Shown piece after piece: positions 31,590 through 41,879 of a stretch of DNA of 64,000 bases. Origin of the DNA: Candidatus Didemnitutus mandela (GTDB lineage Bacteria; Verrucomicrobiota; Verrucomicrobiia; Opitutales; Opitutaceae); contig NJAL01000007.1 in NCBI GenBank assembly GCA_002591725.1, positions 62,001 to 126,000 on the forward strand, given 5' to 3'. The notes under the pieces were generated by a model. It was not told the origin of the DNA. It was given only the letters and a program-made list of their open reading frames with translations, and did not search any database. The translations under genes were made by a program, and so were the position numbers. Numbering within the stretch: the stretch's first letter is position 1; each line of letters begins with the position of its first letter.

Positions 31590-32200
31590 GCGTTTCGTCT
31601 TCGATTTGTTCCAAGGAACCCAAAGAAAGGTGGAAAGGGTTCATGGGATAGGTTTCCCGAGCCGAGTAGTGATCGGCGCGTTCGAGCCGCACATGGGCGC
31701 AGCAGACGAAGGACGCGGGCGTATTGTTTCTCGGCGGCCCTGTAAGCGATGCCGAGGTGATCGGCAACTTCCTTATGTGACAGAACTGTCCATCTGGCTG
31801 AAGAGAAGACCGTCGGCAGCCAGCGGGCAGTTCGCTGACATCCAATCAAGAGTTCGTCCAGCTCTTGGCGTGCTATGACGAGTTAATCGACCCTTTTGCG
31901 CTTCGGCCGAGAACAGGCTCGATAGCTTTGGAATAATTGTTGGTGCAGCGGGTTGGCGCGGTGCCAGCAGAGCTGGTCGGCCGCCAGCCGGGTGCGCAAG
32001 TTTGCCGATAAAACGACTGAAAGGCGCCAGCCAGGCCAAGGCGCTGACGTGTCGGCCTTCACAAAGGCGGAACAAGAGACTTGGGGCTGGAGCGGACAAA
32101 ACGTTCGTGGAATTGTTGTTGCATGGATTGGCGGAGTCCCGTTCGATTGCCAAATATCTGATCGATGTTGTGAACTGAGCTAAAGCCAAGCCAATTTTTT
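31590..32200 (-). pseudogene. Probable pseudogene of an ECF-type RNA polymerase sigma factor
   Basis: The minus strand contains, near 31785-31700, LSHKEVADHLGIAYRAAEKQ and YARVLRLLR. This is the helix-turn-helix of sigma region 4 as seen in FecI-like ECF sigma factors (family text: LSH-x-E-I-A-x-x-L-G-I-x-x-R-T-V-E-K). Upstream pieces such as ALAWLAPFSRFIGKLA (about 32045-31995) and LFSQMDSSVT before the helix fit regions 2-4, but in other frames. The motif is good; the rest is too broken to be sure. No cognate anti-sigma factor was seen. Confidence 0.45.
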
Positions 32201-32209
32201 TCCGGGTAG

Positions 32210-33000
32210 TTGATTTTGGTATCTGCTATTCGGAATCTTTTGGCAAAAGCTGTCTTACGGACCTTGCTGCCATGTCTTGGAGTTGCAGGTCCCTGCCCCT
32301 GTGGAACGCTACACGACTGGCGCCGTGGCAATCCATTGCGACCGTTTTCCGGTTGTCATCATTACCTACAGCAAGGGGCTATCAAACGGGTAGCCGTATT
32401 TTCCTAAGGTCCCCTCCGGGCTTGACCAATATATAACTGGAGTTAAAATCCTACCCCGCTTTCAAGGTCACAATGCGCGCGCCGATGCTGTCAATTTCTC
32501 ATCGGAAAACGGGGCAGTGAAATACAATACAAAATGGAAGGAGAGGATATATTTTACGCTTAACTGGGGCTGGTGCTGCTGGTGCCACACGCTATTACGG
32601 TCGTTGTCAAATTATGTTATCAAGAACACGGGGTTGGCCGGAGAGTCATATTTGTTCAAAAATACTGTAGTGCTGTGGCAGGGACAATTACACTTTTGGT
32701 CGCACAAAACAGCGGCTGTGCGTGGAATCGCAGAAGCTGCTACCACTCGTCTGTCGGCTTATACGCTATACCCATACTTTTATCTGCAGTCGTGCAGTCG
32801 AGAGGGAAGGTAGGTTAGATGGATTGTAGATGGATTGGCGCCCCGCTTGCTTGATGGTTTGGCGGTGCAGTTTTGCACCCGTTTTTCGACAAAATGCCGC
32901 CCTTATTTTTTATTTAACACAACACAGCGCCAATCATGAGTTCCTACATTAAGTTTGTTCTTGTGGGCCTGCTGGCTTAATGTAAAAAAATATTGGAGTA
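32210..33000. other. No gene recognised
   Basis: Short frames only. The plus-strand ORFs at 32517-32813 and 32573-32818 contain hydrophobic pieces but no motif that I recognise. The last 60 bases before 33006 hold the 5' region of the thioredoxin-like gene, including a possible Shine-Dalgarno (GGAG, about 32994-32997). Confidence 0.35.
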
Positions 33001-33005
33001 TCCTG

Positions 33006-33938
33006 ATGAAAAAAAAATCTTCCCTCGTTAGTTTATTTTCTCTGTTGATTAGCGCCTTGAGCTTGAACCTTGGGCTGAAGGCCGAAGAGACTGCTCGCTG
33101 TCTCGCGCCAACCTCGGTGCAAGCCGACCTTATGGCTCTGAACGAGAAAATCATGGCGAAGATCCGCGGTAAACAAACTACCGCCGCAGCTCTGGAGCCG
33201 GAATTTGCGATGTTCAAGGCTTTGGCTGTTAAATATCGCGGAGAACCCGAGGCTACCGCCGAGATCTTGGTGAACAGAGCGAATCTGACCTTGAGAGTGC
33301 TGCACGAGGAAGTGACAGCCAAGGCACTGTATAAAACGGTACTTAATAATTATCCTGGCACTAAACAGGCCAGTTATGCGAAGCAGCAACTTCATTTTCT
33401 GTCTCCTGGAGGAAAAACCGAGACCAAAGCCAAACCCAGCGCTTTGATGAACCGCCTTGCTCCGGATTTTGAGGTGCGGCGTTTCGAGGACGACCGGAAG
33501 GTGAAGCTCTCGGACTACCGCGGCAAGATTGTTGTGCTCGACTTCTGGGCTTCGTGGTGCGGTCCGTGCAGAGCGGCCATGCCGTATAACCAGAAGATTG
33601 CCGCTGCTTACAAGGACCAGGATGTGATCGTCTTCGCCGTCTGCGTCTGGGATACCAAAGGCAGGGCCGACGTTTGGCTGAAGGAAAACAAGTCCAAATA
33701 TGCCAATTTATACTGGGCTTACGATTTGGCTGGCAATAGCGACAAAAGTTTAGTAACAAAACTCTACGGTGTGAACGGTGTTCCCGCGCAGTTCATTATC
33801 GACCGTGATGGCAAGCTGATTGACAGCACCATAGGGTATGTGGATGGAGACAACATCCTCGAAGCGGCCTTGAGCAAGGCCGGCGTGAAGGTGGCCCCGG
33901 CGCTTGTTGGGAAAAGACGAGGCGGACCCAAAAAATAA
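33006..33938 (+). CDS. TlpA-like secreted thioredoxin-fold protein
   Basis: A 310-residue protein with an N-terminal signal peptide (MKKKSSLVSLFSLLISALSL, then an Ala-rich cleavage area), a helical middle region of about 120 residues and a C-terminal TlpA/ResA-type thioredoxin domain. The CXXC active site is in LDFWASWCGPCRAAMP (residue about 185), and the cis-proline loop is GVNGVPAQFIIDRDG (residue about 260). Such proteins reduce disulfides in the periplasm, for example in cytochrome c maturation or repair of secreted proteins. The helical region may be a repeat-like interaction domain. The ATG at 33006 follows a GGAG at about 32994 and gives a proper signal peptide; the frame opens earlier at 32955 without one. 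It stands alone among decayed genes, which implies that it is needed. Confidence 0.9.
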   Translation: MKKKSSLVSLFSLLISALSLNLGLKAEETARCLAPTSVQADLMALNEKIMAKIRGKQTTAAALEPEFAMFKALAVKYRGEPEATAEILVNRANLTLRVLHEEVTAKALYKTVLNNYPGTKQASYAKQQLHFLSPGGKTETKAKPSALMNRLAPDFEVRRFEDDRKVKLSDYRGKIVVLDFWASWCGPCRAAMPYNQKIAAAYKDQDVIVFAVCVWDTKGRADVWLKENKSKYANLYWAYDLAGNSDKSLVTKLYGVNGVPAQFIIDRDGKLIDSTIGYVDGDNILEAALSKAGVKVAPALVGKRRGGPKK

Positions 33939-34419
33939 AAATTTTTGAGCTTTGTGGCTTCATAGCTTCATATTGTTCAAATGTTTTATAGTAGAGGCTT
34001 GTTTGATGAATGTAAGTCGTTTCTTTTTTTGCTGTGGGCATTGGAAAACAGCAGATTCGTCGTGCAGACTGAACCCTTGGCCTCGGCAGAACATTGCGTC
34101 TTGGGTTGTCTATTGGCGTTGCATTTGAAGAAAGAAATTGCCAGCGTGCCAAGGTCGACGATCAAGTATGAGGTTAGCTTTTATCCTATCCAAGTTCGGG
34201 GTTTATGCTTCGTGGTCGTGTTAAGTTAAATTGGGTGTAGCCGGTCTGATGTTGTTTTCTGGGGGACTAAACGAGATTGGTACGATCTAGTGTTGAGTCG
34301 TGGTGCCACCTTGCTGCCAATGGGATTGCAGCCTTTTCTTTCTGCTCGCTCTTGTCCCCTAAAGTTTACTGCCTGCACGTTTTCCGTTCAGCCAAAGCCT
34401 GCTTACCCCTGAAATTGTC

Positions 34420-35150
34420 TGCCGAGATCAAGAGATCAACGTGTATCGTGGCGATATACGTGGCTGAGATGGATTTCGAACTCGCCGGTCTTCGCAAGAT
34501 AATACAAACAGAAGCGATCGAATACCTTGGCTCGCTTGGCTTGTTAAGCCGACAGCTTCGTTGCCGCAGAATTATATTTTGTTATCGATTTGGACATTGC
34601 ATTCGTGGCAGAATGAGATATGAGGCATTGTGAACAAGATGGCGCTGAACACCAAGTCTGCGAAAGACGTCAACACTGGTGTTGAAAGCTAGCGTGAGCG
34701 TTGGTCTCGGAACCGATGGGATGATTAGCACCAACACCGTGGGTGCTATTGGATCTGTTCGGCTACGTATCGACAATCACGATCGTACTGTCATGCAGTC
34801 CATGGCTATTGCTGTCGAGTTAGCCGCGATGGGGGAGAGAAGCCCGGGCGTTTACATTTGGAAGAGAAGCTTGGGCTCGATCGAGTCGGGTAAACTGGTT
34901 GACGTAGTCATTCGTTCATAGAGATTGTGCCGTTTCACGACGTGCCGACGATGCTGATCTTATTCTGCGAGCTCGCGCGATGTGCAAACGGGAAATCTAT
35001 CAACAGACGAATGGTGATGGAAGGTCGAAAAATGTCCCACTGTGACGTCCGCGCAAACAGCCCGAAAGGCGGAAGCTGCTGTAATTGTTGGTCTGGAGGA
35101 GCGATCGGTTCAGGAAGGGCGAGACGTCCTACTGGGAAATCATCTATGAC
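34420..35150 (+). pseudogene. Pseudogene of an amidohydrolase (SAH/MTA deaminase-like)
   Basis: Relatives deaminate S-adenosylhomocysteine, methylthioadenosine or similar adenosines using a metal-dependent TIM barrel. The plus strand shows HVAEMDFELAGLRKI-type text near 34455-34500, EYLGSLGLLSRQL (34520-34560), LNTKSAKDVNTG (34642-34680) where relatives have the N-x-K-L-A-S-G loop, KASVSVGLGTDGMISTNTVG (34684-34743) with the conserved G-T-D metal-site motif, SLGSIESGKLVDVVI (34869-34915), IVPFHDVPTMLI (34925-34960) and RRMVMEGRKMSHCDV (35000-35050). The C-terminal third is the best preserved. Stops and shifts divide it at 34635, 34690 and 34920. N-terminal metal ligands were not found. Confidence 0.75.
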
Positions 35151-35159
35151 AGGTGGCGG

Positions 35160-36840
35160 TGGTGGCGATGTTTAACTGCATTTGTCCAAGCGGCGCAATC
35201 GATCGGAGAGCTGTTTTTTCGTTTTTCGCGTGTGCCAAGCTTGGAACATCGAGGTATCTTGTCGTTAGCATGGCTTCCCATCATGGCTCTTTTGCTCTAA
35301 CCTATTCCAATAGCTTCGCTTTTTTACGGGATCCGGCCGGGTTTGGAAGCCTTGCCCGTGGCGTGATCTGGCACTGGTGCTCATAGGGCCCGCGTTGATC
35401 GCGCTCTCCTTCGATCTGTCCGTGCGCTACGGCATCATGGCCGGTGGCTAGCCCGGGGCCGGAACTTTCCTTTGCAAAACCTGTTCGGACTCGTTGCCTT
35501 GCTGGTATTTTGTGGACTAGGACGCGATTTTCCAGCGCTTGCGCACGAACGGTTGCTGGCGGTGATCCTGCGGTGCAAGTGGTAAGGGAGTAGGAGTTGG
35601 ACTGGTTTTGGGAGGTATGGTTTGGCGGCCCACTTAAGCATGGTAGCTATCATCCTTAACCGGATGGCCCGGTTCGGCCGTGTACGGCATGCTTTGGCTT
35701 CTCGATGGTACAGTGGTTGTAGCTGGAGCTTTTTTATTTTAGCTAGAAGCGGCATTGGCAGCGCTGGTGACTTGTTGGTAGTCGGCCACATGGCCAGGGC
35801 CCTGTCTGTGCTGACGGAATTCGATGCTGCGGTGGTAGCTTTGATCGTTTCAAGCAAAGAAGAACGGGTTCCCCGGATTGCGTTTGTCCATCTGGAACTC
35901 GGTCTGACCGTGATTCCGGCGCGCGGCGGCTATACGGGCGGGAGGCCAGCTATCTGGAGACATTGCGGCGCAGGAGGGTCTCTGTTTGGCGCAGCAATTC
36001 CTTATCGTCTTTCCCTGTTTGCGCGACTCGCTATCAATAACACTAATCAAGTGACCTTATATCAAGGAATTGGCCGGTAGCGTGAGAAAATAGCTTTGCC
36101 GAGGCCCACGGGCCTCGGGCCGGAAAGACGGTTTAGACGAACAAAGCGAGTGAAGCCGTAACGGAATTTTCAGCAGCGCTGATTCAGCTTGATCGCTTTC
36201 AATGTTTCTAAAATTCTTATACTATAGTGAGATACGACTTTTAAACGGACTGTAATTGGCCCGGTCCTTTGGCGCGCCTTCGAAAGGCTACTCGAAGAAA
36301 TTTTAGATTTTGCTCCCGGCGGGAGCGGGCGGAAGGCGCCGCCTTCATGCTTCTAAGCTTCTAAAGATCCTTGCCCTTCCGTTCGAGAGAGTCTACTGGT
36401 GGCTCGCTAGCTCGGTCTGGAGAAGGAATACCTCGATATCGAAAAACATAATACGCGGGCTGCGGGCTTGTGGGCATTGTATACTGGTGCAAAGCCAGGA
36501 TACGATCTCGGAATTTGCGGGAAAGCTCGGGGTCGCGCGCGGTGCTCTTTCGGTGGAGGCGACTGCTTCGATGGGCTGGTTAGTGAGCTGGCTGCCCTTT
36601 CCCAGCAAAGTGATCCTGGTCTGACGTCGTGATTGGGAAAGGAATGTGCGAATGGACTGAAGCGGTTGTCAGGAAAAGTAGAGTGCATGGTTTGGGACGC
36701 CATCGGAACGCTGGCGGGCATTTTTAGTGTGCGTGATACCGTTCGACGAGAAACTCGGTCGGTTGAAACCCGACAGGGTCTGACGCTGGGGCATCGCGCT
36801 AACTACGGAGTGGTCATACGAGTTCTCCTGCGTGCATAAG
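35160..36840. other. Region without recognised genes
   Basis: Several hydrophobic plus-strand pieces occur (35255-35310, 35380-35440, 35480-35520, 35710-35760), as expected from one or more dead membrane proteins, but none connect into a family I can name. A perfect hairpin, CCGAGGCC-CACG-GGCCTCGG, lies at 36100-36119 without a T-tail. Confidence 0.35.
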
Positions 36841-36879
36841 GCTGGGGGCGTGGGTTTGAGGACTTCGGCCAACGCTGTA

Positions 36880-37629
36880 AGAGAGTTTTAGCGTGTGCTG
36901 CGCTCGCGGCTTGCTGAAGTTAACTGCGGAGGAGAAAAGGACCTCCATGTGTCAACGCATACTACGTTTGGAATAAAAACAGCATCTATTACTTTTAAGA
37001 TACCGTTCTCGGCGCGCCGTTTCGAAGAGTCCATTCTCGGCGATTTCGAACAGCTGGCCACCCGTGAGCTTGTCTACAAACTCTTCTCCCCCTCTTCTCT
37101 TCGGAACTGCGAGGCCGGGGAAACGCTGTTTACAGCAAAAGCAGTGCCTACTGGCAATTCGACCAATCTGCGGGCTACGGCAAACTGGATGATTTTCCTG
37201 ATATTTTAGTGAACCATCTCCGGGGAATTTGCAAGCGGATCTGCGTTCGAGATAAAAACCGATCCATTCCTTGTTTTGCTTCAGCACGTTGGCATCGAAT
37301 AAGCTCTGTCATTCTGAGTCAAAGATTTTAGTGAAGCGCTTGGAGTCCGAAAATGCTGAAATTGTTGACGAGAATATGGACCTAGGGGGGAAGCCGTGGT
37401 GAGCTTCGAAGCGGTGCCTGGGTTGGCTAAGTCTTTGGCGAATTCTCCCAATTTAGAATCTAAAAATTTGGCGTGGATATGTTGGATACTTGGTGTCGAC
37501 AGAAGCCGCGGTTGGGCTGTTGAAGATGACTCGCATAGTCTTTCAGGCAAGCGAGCGGGCGATGACAAAGCCGATGCCTTTGGTGGGAGCGGAAACGAGA
37601 ACGAGGGGGGGGCCGAGTTGGAGGTTCAT
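36880..37629 (-). pseudogene. Pseudogene of a short-chain dehydrogenase/reductase
   Basis: Rossmann-fold NAD(P) oxidoreductase. ATG 37629, 7 nt after the recD2 stop, starts MNLQLGPPLVLVSAPTKGIG and FVIARSLA, matching the T-G-x-x-x-G-I-G cofactor loop with changes. After a stop the frames give MRVIFNSPTAASV (37525-37488), LGEFAKDLANPGTASKLTTA (37455-37395), KRFTKIFDSE-QSLFDANVLK (37340-37280) where the family has the conserved Asn helix, FISNADPLANSPEMVH around the Ser of the catalytic triad (37250-37205), RLAELPVG (37165-37140) and EEFVDKLTGGQLFEIAE (37085-37035). The spacing after recD2 suggests a former operon. The catalytic Tyr-x-x-x-Lys is not readable. Confidence 0.72.
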
Positions 37630-37636
37630 AAGAATT

Positions 37637-39856
37637 CTAGGTGCCGTTGGTTAGAAATTTTTCCCGCAAATGCGTGCAGCGGGCTTTAGCCTCAGCGTTG
37701 CGCACGACCATCCCGTAGGCGGCGGGTTGGCCGACGAGGAAGACCTTCTTTCGCCCGCGAGTGAGTGCTGTGTAAAGCAGGTTGCGCTGAAGCATCATGA
37801 AGTGTGCCTTGAGTAAGGGCACGATGACGACGGGGTATTCGCTGCCCTGCGACTTGTGGATGCTGATGGCGTAGGCGAGCGCGATCTCGGAAAATTCGCT
37901 GCGATCGTAGGCGTGTTGATTGCCGTCGAAATCGGCAACGAGAGTACCTTGTTTCAGATCGACGCTCGCGACCGTGCCGATGTCGCCGTTGAAGAGGCTT
38001 TTGTTGTAGTTGTTTTGCAGCTGGATAAGTTTGTCGCCTGGCCGAAATTCGCCGTCGATCGCTTTCACGCCGCGCGCTTGGCAGTTGAGCGCCGTTTGGA
38101 GCTGCTGGTTGAGGTTGGTAACACCGACGACGCCCTTGTGCATTGGTGCAAGGATTTGTACGTCAGTGACCGGATTGAACCAGTGCCAGTGCTGTGGAAT
38201 GAAGTGCGTGCAGAGTTCGACGATTTTTGCGAGGCAGTCCTCGGCACCGGAGGCGGCGATGAAGTTGAGGTCGCTCCATATCTGGGCCTTGTGAACTTCG
38301 CTTAGCACTGGCGGTGGCTGCGCCCTCCCGCTATTTATAGCATGCGCCGTCGTTACGATCAGCGATTCCTTTTGTTGTCGATAAACAAAGGAGAGGCGCG
38401 TGACCGGCACACGTTCGGTGGCGATAAGGTCCTTCAGCACGTTGCCGGCGCCGATGCTCGGGAGCTGGTTGACGTCACCAACAAGCAGCAGGTGTGCGCG
38501 TGCCGGTACGGCTTGGAACAGCGTGGCAGCGAGTCGCGTATCGAGCATCGAAGCTTCATCGACAATCAGGAAGTCGGTTACGAGTGGATTGTTTTCGTTG
38601 TGAGCGAAGCCGCCACTGGCAGTGTCGTAGGCAAGCAGACGGTGGATCGTAGAAGCGAAGCCGCCAGCTGTTTCCGCAAGCCGCTGAGCGGCGCGGCCGG
38701 TGGGCGCGGCGAGTGTTACCTGTACTTTCTTGGCTTTGAGGATGTCGACTAGTGCCCGCAGGATCGTGGTTTTCCCAGTGCCTGGTCCACCGGTGAGAAT
38801 GCTGAACTTTGCCGCAAGGGCATTACGAATGGAGGAGCTTTGTAGGGAGTGAAACTCAAAGCCAGCCTTCCCCTGCGCCCACGTGATGGCGGAATCGATT
38901 TTGATCGGCGGTAGACTGGACGGAGCCGCTGCGAGACGGGCGGCTGCGACGGCGATTTTTTTTTCGGCGCGATTGTTGGGCGGAAGCTGGATGAATCCGT
39001 TGGACTGGCGGATAAGTTCCTTGGCATCGACGAGCGCTGCGATGCGCGATTGCACGCACTCCCTCGAGGTTTCCAGCATCATGGCGGCATGTGCGACGAG
39101 TCCCTCTTCGGGGGAAGCGGTGTGGCCTCCCTTCTCGAGCGTCTGCAGTGCGTAGATCACACCCGCGTTGAGGCGCGGCGCTGCGTCGTTAGCGTAGCCG
39201 AGGTTGATGGCGAGGCGGTCAGCGGTCTTGAATCCGATGCCCTCGACCTCGCGCGCGAGCAGATAGGGTTGGTTGCGCACTAGTTGTGGTGCTTGCGCGC
39301 CCCATTTTTTCACGATGCGTACACACTGTGACGTGGTGACGCCGTAGGTTTGAAGAAAAATGTGCACCTCGCGGAGCGTCTTCTGTTTATCCCACGCTGT
39401 CTTGATTGCGGCGGCGCGAATCTTGCCTATACCCGGAACCTTTCTTAGTTTCCCTAACTCTTCGCTAAGGATGCGGAATGTGTCGATGCCAAAGACGTCA
39501 ACGATTTTATCGGCGTAAGCCTTGCCGATGCCGTGGACGAGTCCGCTGCCCAGATATCTGCGGATACCATAGACAGAGGAAGGAAGTGCGGACTTGAAAC
39601 TGACGACCTTGAACTGGGAGCCGTGCTGAGCGTGCTTTGTCCACTCGCCGTTCAACTGGAGCGTTTCGCCGCATTGTACGCCGGGAAGCGAACCGACAAT
39701 GGTGACTGTGGCGTTTCCTTTTTCGGTTTTTAGTTCGGCGATGGTATAGTGGTTCTCCTTGTTGAAAAAAATGATGCGCTCGAGGACGCCAGAAAGCGTC
39801 GCGAGAGCCAAGGTAGGAGGAAAAGGCACAAGTAGATTGAAACAGATTTCGGACAT
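37637..39856 (-). CDS. recD2: ATP-dependent RecD-like DNA helicase (RecD2)
   Basis: A superfamily 1B 5'-3' DNA helicase of the RecD2 type, which acts without RecBC in DNA repair. Starting at ATG 39856 gives 739 residues, in the normal range. Visible are an N-terminal OB-like domain (TLSGVLERIIFFNKENHYTI), helix-hairpin-helix segments (KVPGIGKIRAAAI and VEGIGFKTADRLA), Walker A in LTGGPGTGKTT, motif Ia AAPTGRAAQRLAE, Walker B FLIVDEASMLD, motif III LLVGDVNQLPSIGAG, motif IV SFVYRQ, and motifs V/VI SIHKSQGSEYPVV and LLYTALTRGRKK. The frame stays open a further 71 codons upstream to 40069, but that part has no family similarity. A dead SDR gene follows 7 nt downstream. No lesions seen. Confidence 0.95.
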   Translation of the reverse strand: MSEICFNLLVPFPPTLALATLSGVLERIIFFNKENHYTIAELKTEKGNATVTIVGSLPGVQCGETLQLNGEWTKHAQHGSQFKVVSFKSALPSSVYGIRRYLGSGLVHGIGKAYADKIVDVFGIDTFRILSEELGKLRKVPGIGKIRAAAIKTAWDKQKTLREVHIFLQTYGVTTSQCVRIVKKWGAQAPQLVRNQPYLLAREVEGIGFKTADRLAINLGYANDAAPRLNAGVIYALQTLEKGGHTASPEEGLVAHAAMMLETSRECVQSRIAALVDAKELIRQSNGFIQLPPNNRAEKKIAVAAARLAAAPSSLPPIKIDSAITWAQGKAGFEFHSLQSSSIRNALAAKFSILTGGPGTGKTTILRALVDILKAKKVQVTLAAPTGRAAQRLAETAGGFASTIHRLLAYDTASGGFAHNENNPLVTDFLIVDEASMLDTRLAATLFQAVPARAHLLLVGDVNQLPSIGAGNVLKDLIATERVPVTRLSFVYRQQKESLIVTTAHAINSGRAQPPPVLSEVHKAQIWSDLNFIAASGAEDCLAKIVELCTHFIPQHWHWFNPVTDVQILAPMHKGVVGVTNLNQQLQTALNCQARGVKAIDGEFRPGDKLIQLQNNYNKSLFNGDIGTVASVDLKQGTLVADFDGNQHAYDRSEFSEIALAYAISIHKSQGSEYPVVIVPLLKAHFMMLQRNLLYTALTRGRKKVFLVGQPAAYGMVVRNAEAKARCTHLREKFLTNGT

Positions 39857-40039
39857 CGTGCAACTCTGCCGCGTGGGACGGTCAAGAGGCTTGAAGGCCC
39901 GCGACATCAGTGCATTATCGTGCCAATGCCTTTCGCCGAATCTTAAGCTGCTGTGTTGCCCCGGTATCTTGATACAGGAAAACCTGCGCTGGTACTGACG
40001 ATGTTCAAAATTAGCGTAGGCGTCCTGCAATCGCCGGCG

Positions 40040-41160
40040 GCGGTTGTTCACGGATAAACAGGATCGCAAATGAACTTGCTGGTGGCGCTATGCGGTTCCT
40101 GATGATGACTGAGCTAGCGTGCTCGGGCAGGGCGACAGTTTTTTTACATCAGGTGTTTTGGCCGTGCGCGGCGCTTTTATTGGGGTGGACGTCAATGTTT
40201 TTGAACCCGGTGTCCGCCCTAGCCGATTTCGCTGGTGAACACGCGAAATCTGGGAACCGTTTTTATCTTTGGTGTACCCGAGCAGACCATGCTCGGGCTG
40301 CTGTGGGTCGGCAGCATCATGGCGTTGAAAATATGCTCGAGTTGAGCGATCGGCTGGCTGATAGGTCGGCGCTGATCTGCTCAAACCCAGCGTGCTCGGT
40401 GTTGTGCTTCGCTGGCCGGAAAGTGGCTAGCGGCTCAAAGGGGGTGACGGGCGCATCTAGAGCTGCCGCAAACGCGTGGCTGGCGGGCTTTGGACATAGG
40501 GTGGTGGCGTAGCGTCCACGTTCACTTACGAGCTGGGACGGGCTCGCGCTTTTGGCTGGGGAAGTGAAAGAGATATGGCGCACGTTGCCGCTTCGGTATA
40601 GGACTGATTTTCGCGGCGAACCTTGGTTTTTGACATCTTGAGCGTTTCCGAAGTGACGGGGGTGATTGCGTTTTGCTGCGACGGAGATGGAGTGCGTACT
40701 TGGTGTGGCGGCAGGGGAAGATCGTGACTTCGTTTGTTGTTGCGAGTGCGACTAGCATGTTATTGAATTCGTTGCTGTGCAATCCGAAGATTATTTTTGC
40801 GCTGGCGCAGGAAGGACATTTCCCATGCGGCGCGGCGTGGGTGGATCCGCGCTGGAAAACGCTGGTGGTGGCGATCGTGATTTCCCAGAACGGTGACGTC
40901 GCTCCACATCGCATCGGGAACCGGCTTCTAGCGTTTGATGCGTTATATGGTCCTGGGGTTTCCTCCACTTTACGCTTTGGTTGCTCCGGGAAAAACCGCT
41001 TGGTGGTGAGGCGCTATGCAATGCCGCTGTATCCGTTGCCGGTGATGGGCGTATGCTGCTCTACGTTGCCATCGGTTTGTTGGAAGAGATCCCGTGGTGG
41101 CGGTAGGCAAAGCGCGGCGATTTTTGCGGCGGAGGCCGTGGATTTTTAACTGCAAAAGCG
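40040..41160 (+). pseudogene. Pseudogene of an APC-family amino-acid permease
   Basis: Amino-acid/polyamine/organocation permeases have about 12 membrane helices. Stitched plus frames show NPVSALADFAGEHA (about 40205-40245), PFLSLVYPS, text around LIKVSVLVLFVA (40370-40420), KWLAGSKGVTGAS-type text (40425-40460), and the best-preserved piece TSFVVASATSMLLNSLL / CNPKIIFALAQEGHFP (40728-40825), followed by VDPRWKTLVVAIVISQN (40840-40890). This is the family helix-8 to helix-9 region with the R-x-L-F-A-L-A-R-D-G-x-x-P-x-x-x-x-x-V-H-P-R-x-x-T-P pattern. The frames change about every 40-60 codons. The substrate cannot be told. Its remains end close to the TMEM175-like remnant. Confidence 0.65.
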
Positions 41161-41189
41161 GTCAAAAGGCCCAGGACCGAGCTACGTCG

Positions 41190-41760
41190 GTGCTTGATGT
41201 GGGCTTAGATGTGCTGCGTGATTTGATTGTGATCATAATCAATGGTGATGAGAAGGCATCTCCCCCATGTGCCTAGTTTCGAAGCTTTAGCAGAAATTTC
41301 TCCTGTGCTTTTCAGTTGTCTCAGTTACCTACTGACCTTCGTGGCAGTTGCGATCTATTGGGTGAATCACCATAATCTCATTTACATGTTGGAACACGGT
41401 GAAAGAGGTGAGGGGTTTGGTGCTCTGGCTGAAGCGTGCACTTTCTTTTCTGGCTTTCTCTGGCAGCCATTTGTGGCTGCCGTTTGTGGGGGAAACTATT
41501 TTTCATTTTTTGCGGTGGCTAGCTACAAGACTATGGAGCTTTATTTTTCCGGACGTACACAATGGTGCATCCGGAAACCCGTGCGGAGCATGTTCAGCAT
41601 GCTCGATTGGAACGGGAAAGCCAGGTGACCGCGGTATTTTATCTTTTGGCTGTGACTGCTGTTTATCTCTTCATGCTGACGGCGATGGTGTGTTTCTTTC
41701 TCGATCGACTATGCCCCGGAGAAAATGAAGCATCTTCGATCGATTGTCTTGTCCGTTTGT
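41190..41760 (+). pseudogene. Pseudogene of a TMEM175-like (DUF1211) membrane protein
   Basis: Bacterial TMEM175-family proteins are small potassium channels with about six helices. The remnant shows the helix-1 text LIVIIINGDEKAS (41224-41262; the family has the FSDxx-A-I-I-x-T-I-M-V-L pattern here), then PSFEALAEISPVLFSCLSYL (41275-41333), LTFVAVAIYWVNHHNLIYML (41334-41392) with the family W-x-x-H-H motif, and a later hydrophobic piece at 41640-41710. The match of the second and third segments is good. Two or more frame breaks (near 41265, 41440 and 41625) leave the gene without a full reading frame. Confidence 0.65.
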
Positions 41761-41879
41761 GGATTGCTGGAAGCATTTGGTCCGTCAACGCGCCGATGAA
41801 TGGGATGACAAAATGGCGGTCTGCGAGCTCAACAGCGTTTATCTCAATGTCTTTTTGCGAAGCGATGTGGCCACGGCAT

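Noticed and set aside
32270-32330. Possible SEC-C-type metal-binding motif (GPCPCGTL)
   Set aside because: Only one half of the cysteine pattern is present, with no downstream C-C/H, in an otherwise unreadable stretch.
39857-40069. 71-codon N-terminal extension of recD2
   Set aside because: Arg/His/Gln-rich composition with no family similarity; the conserved part begins just after ATG 39856.
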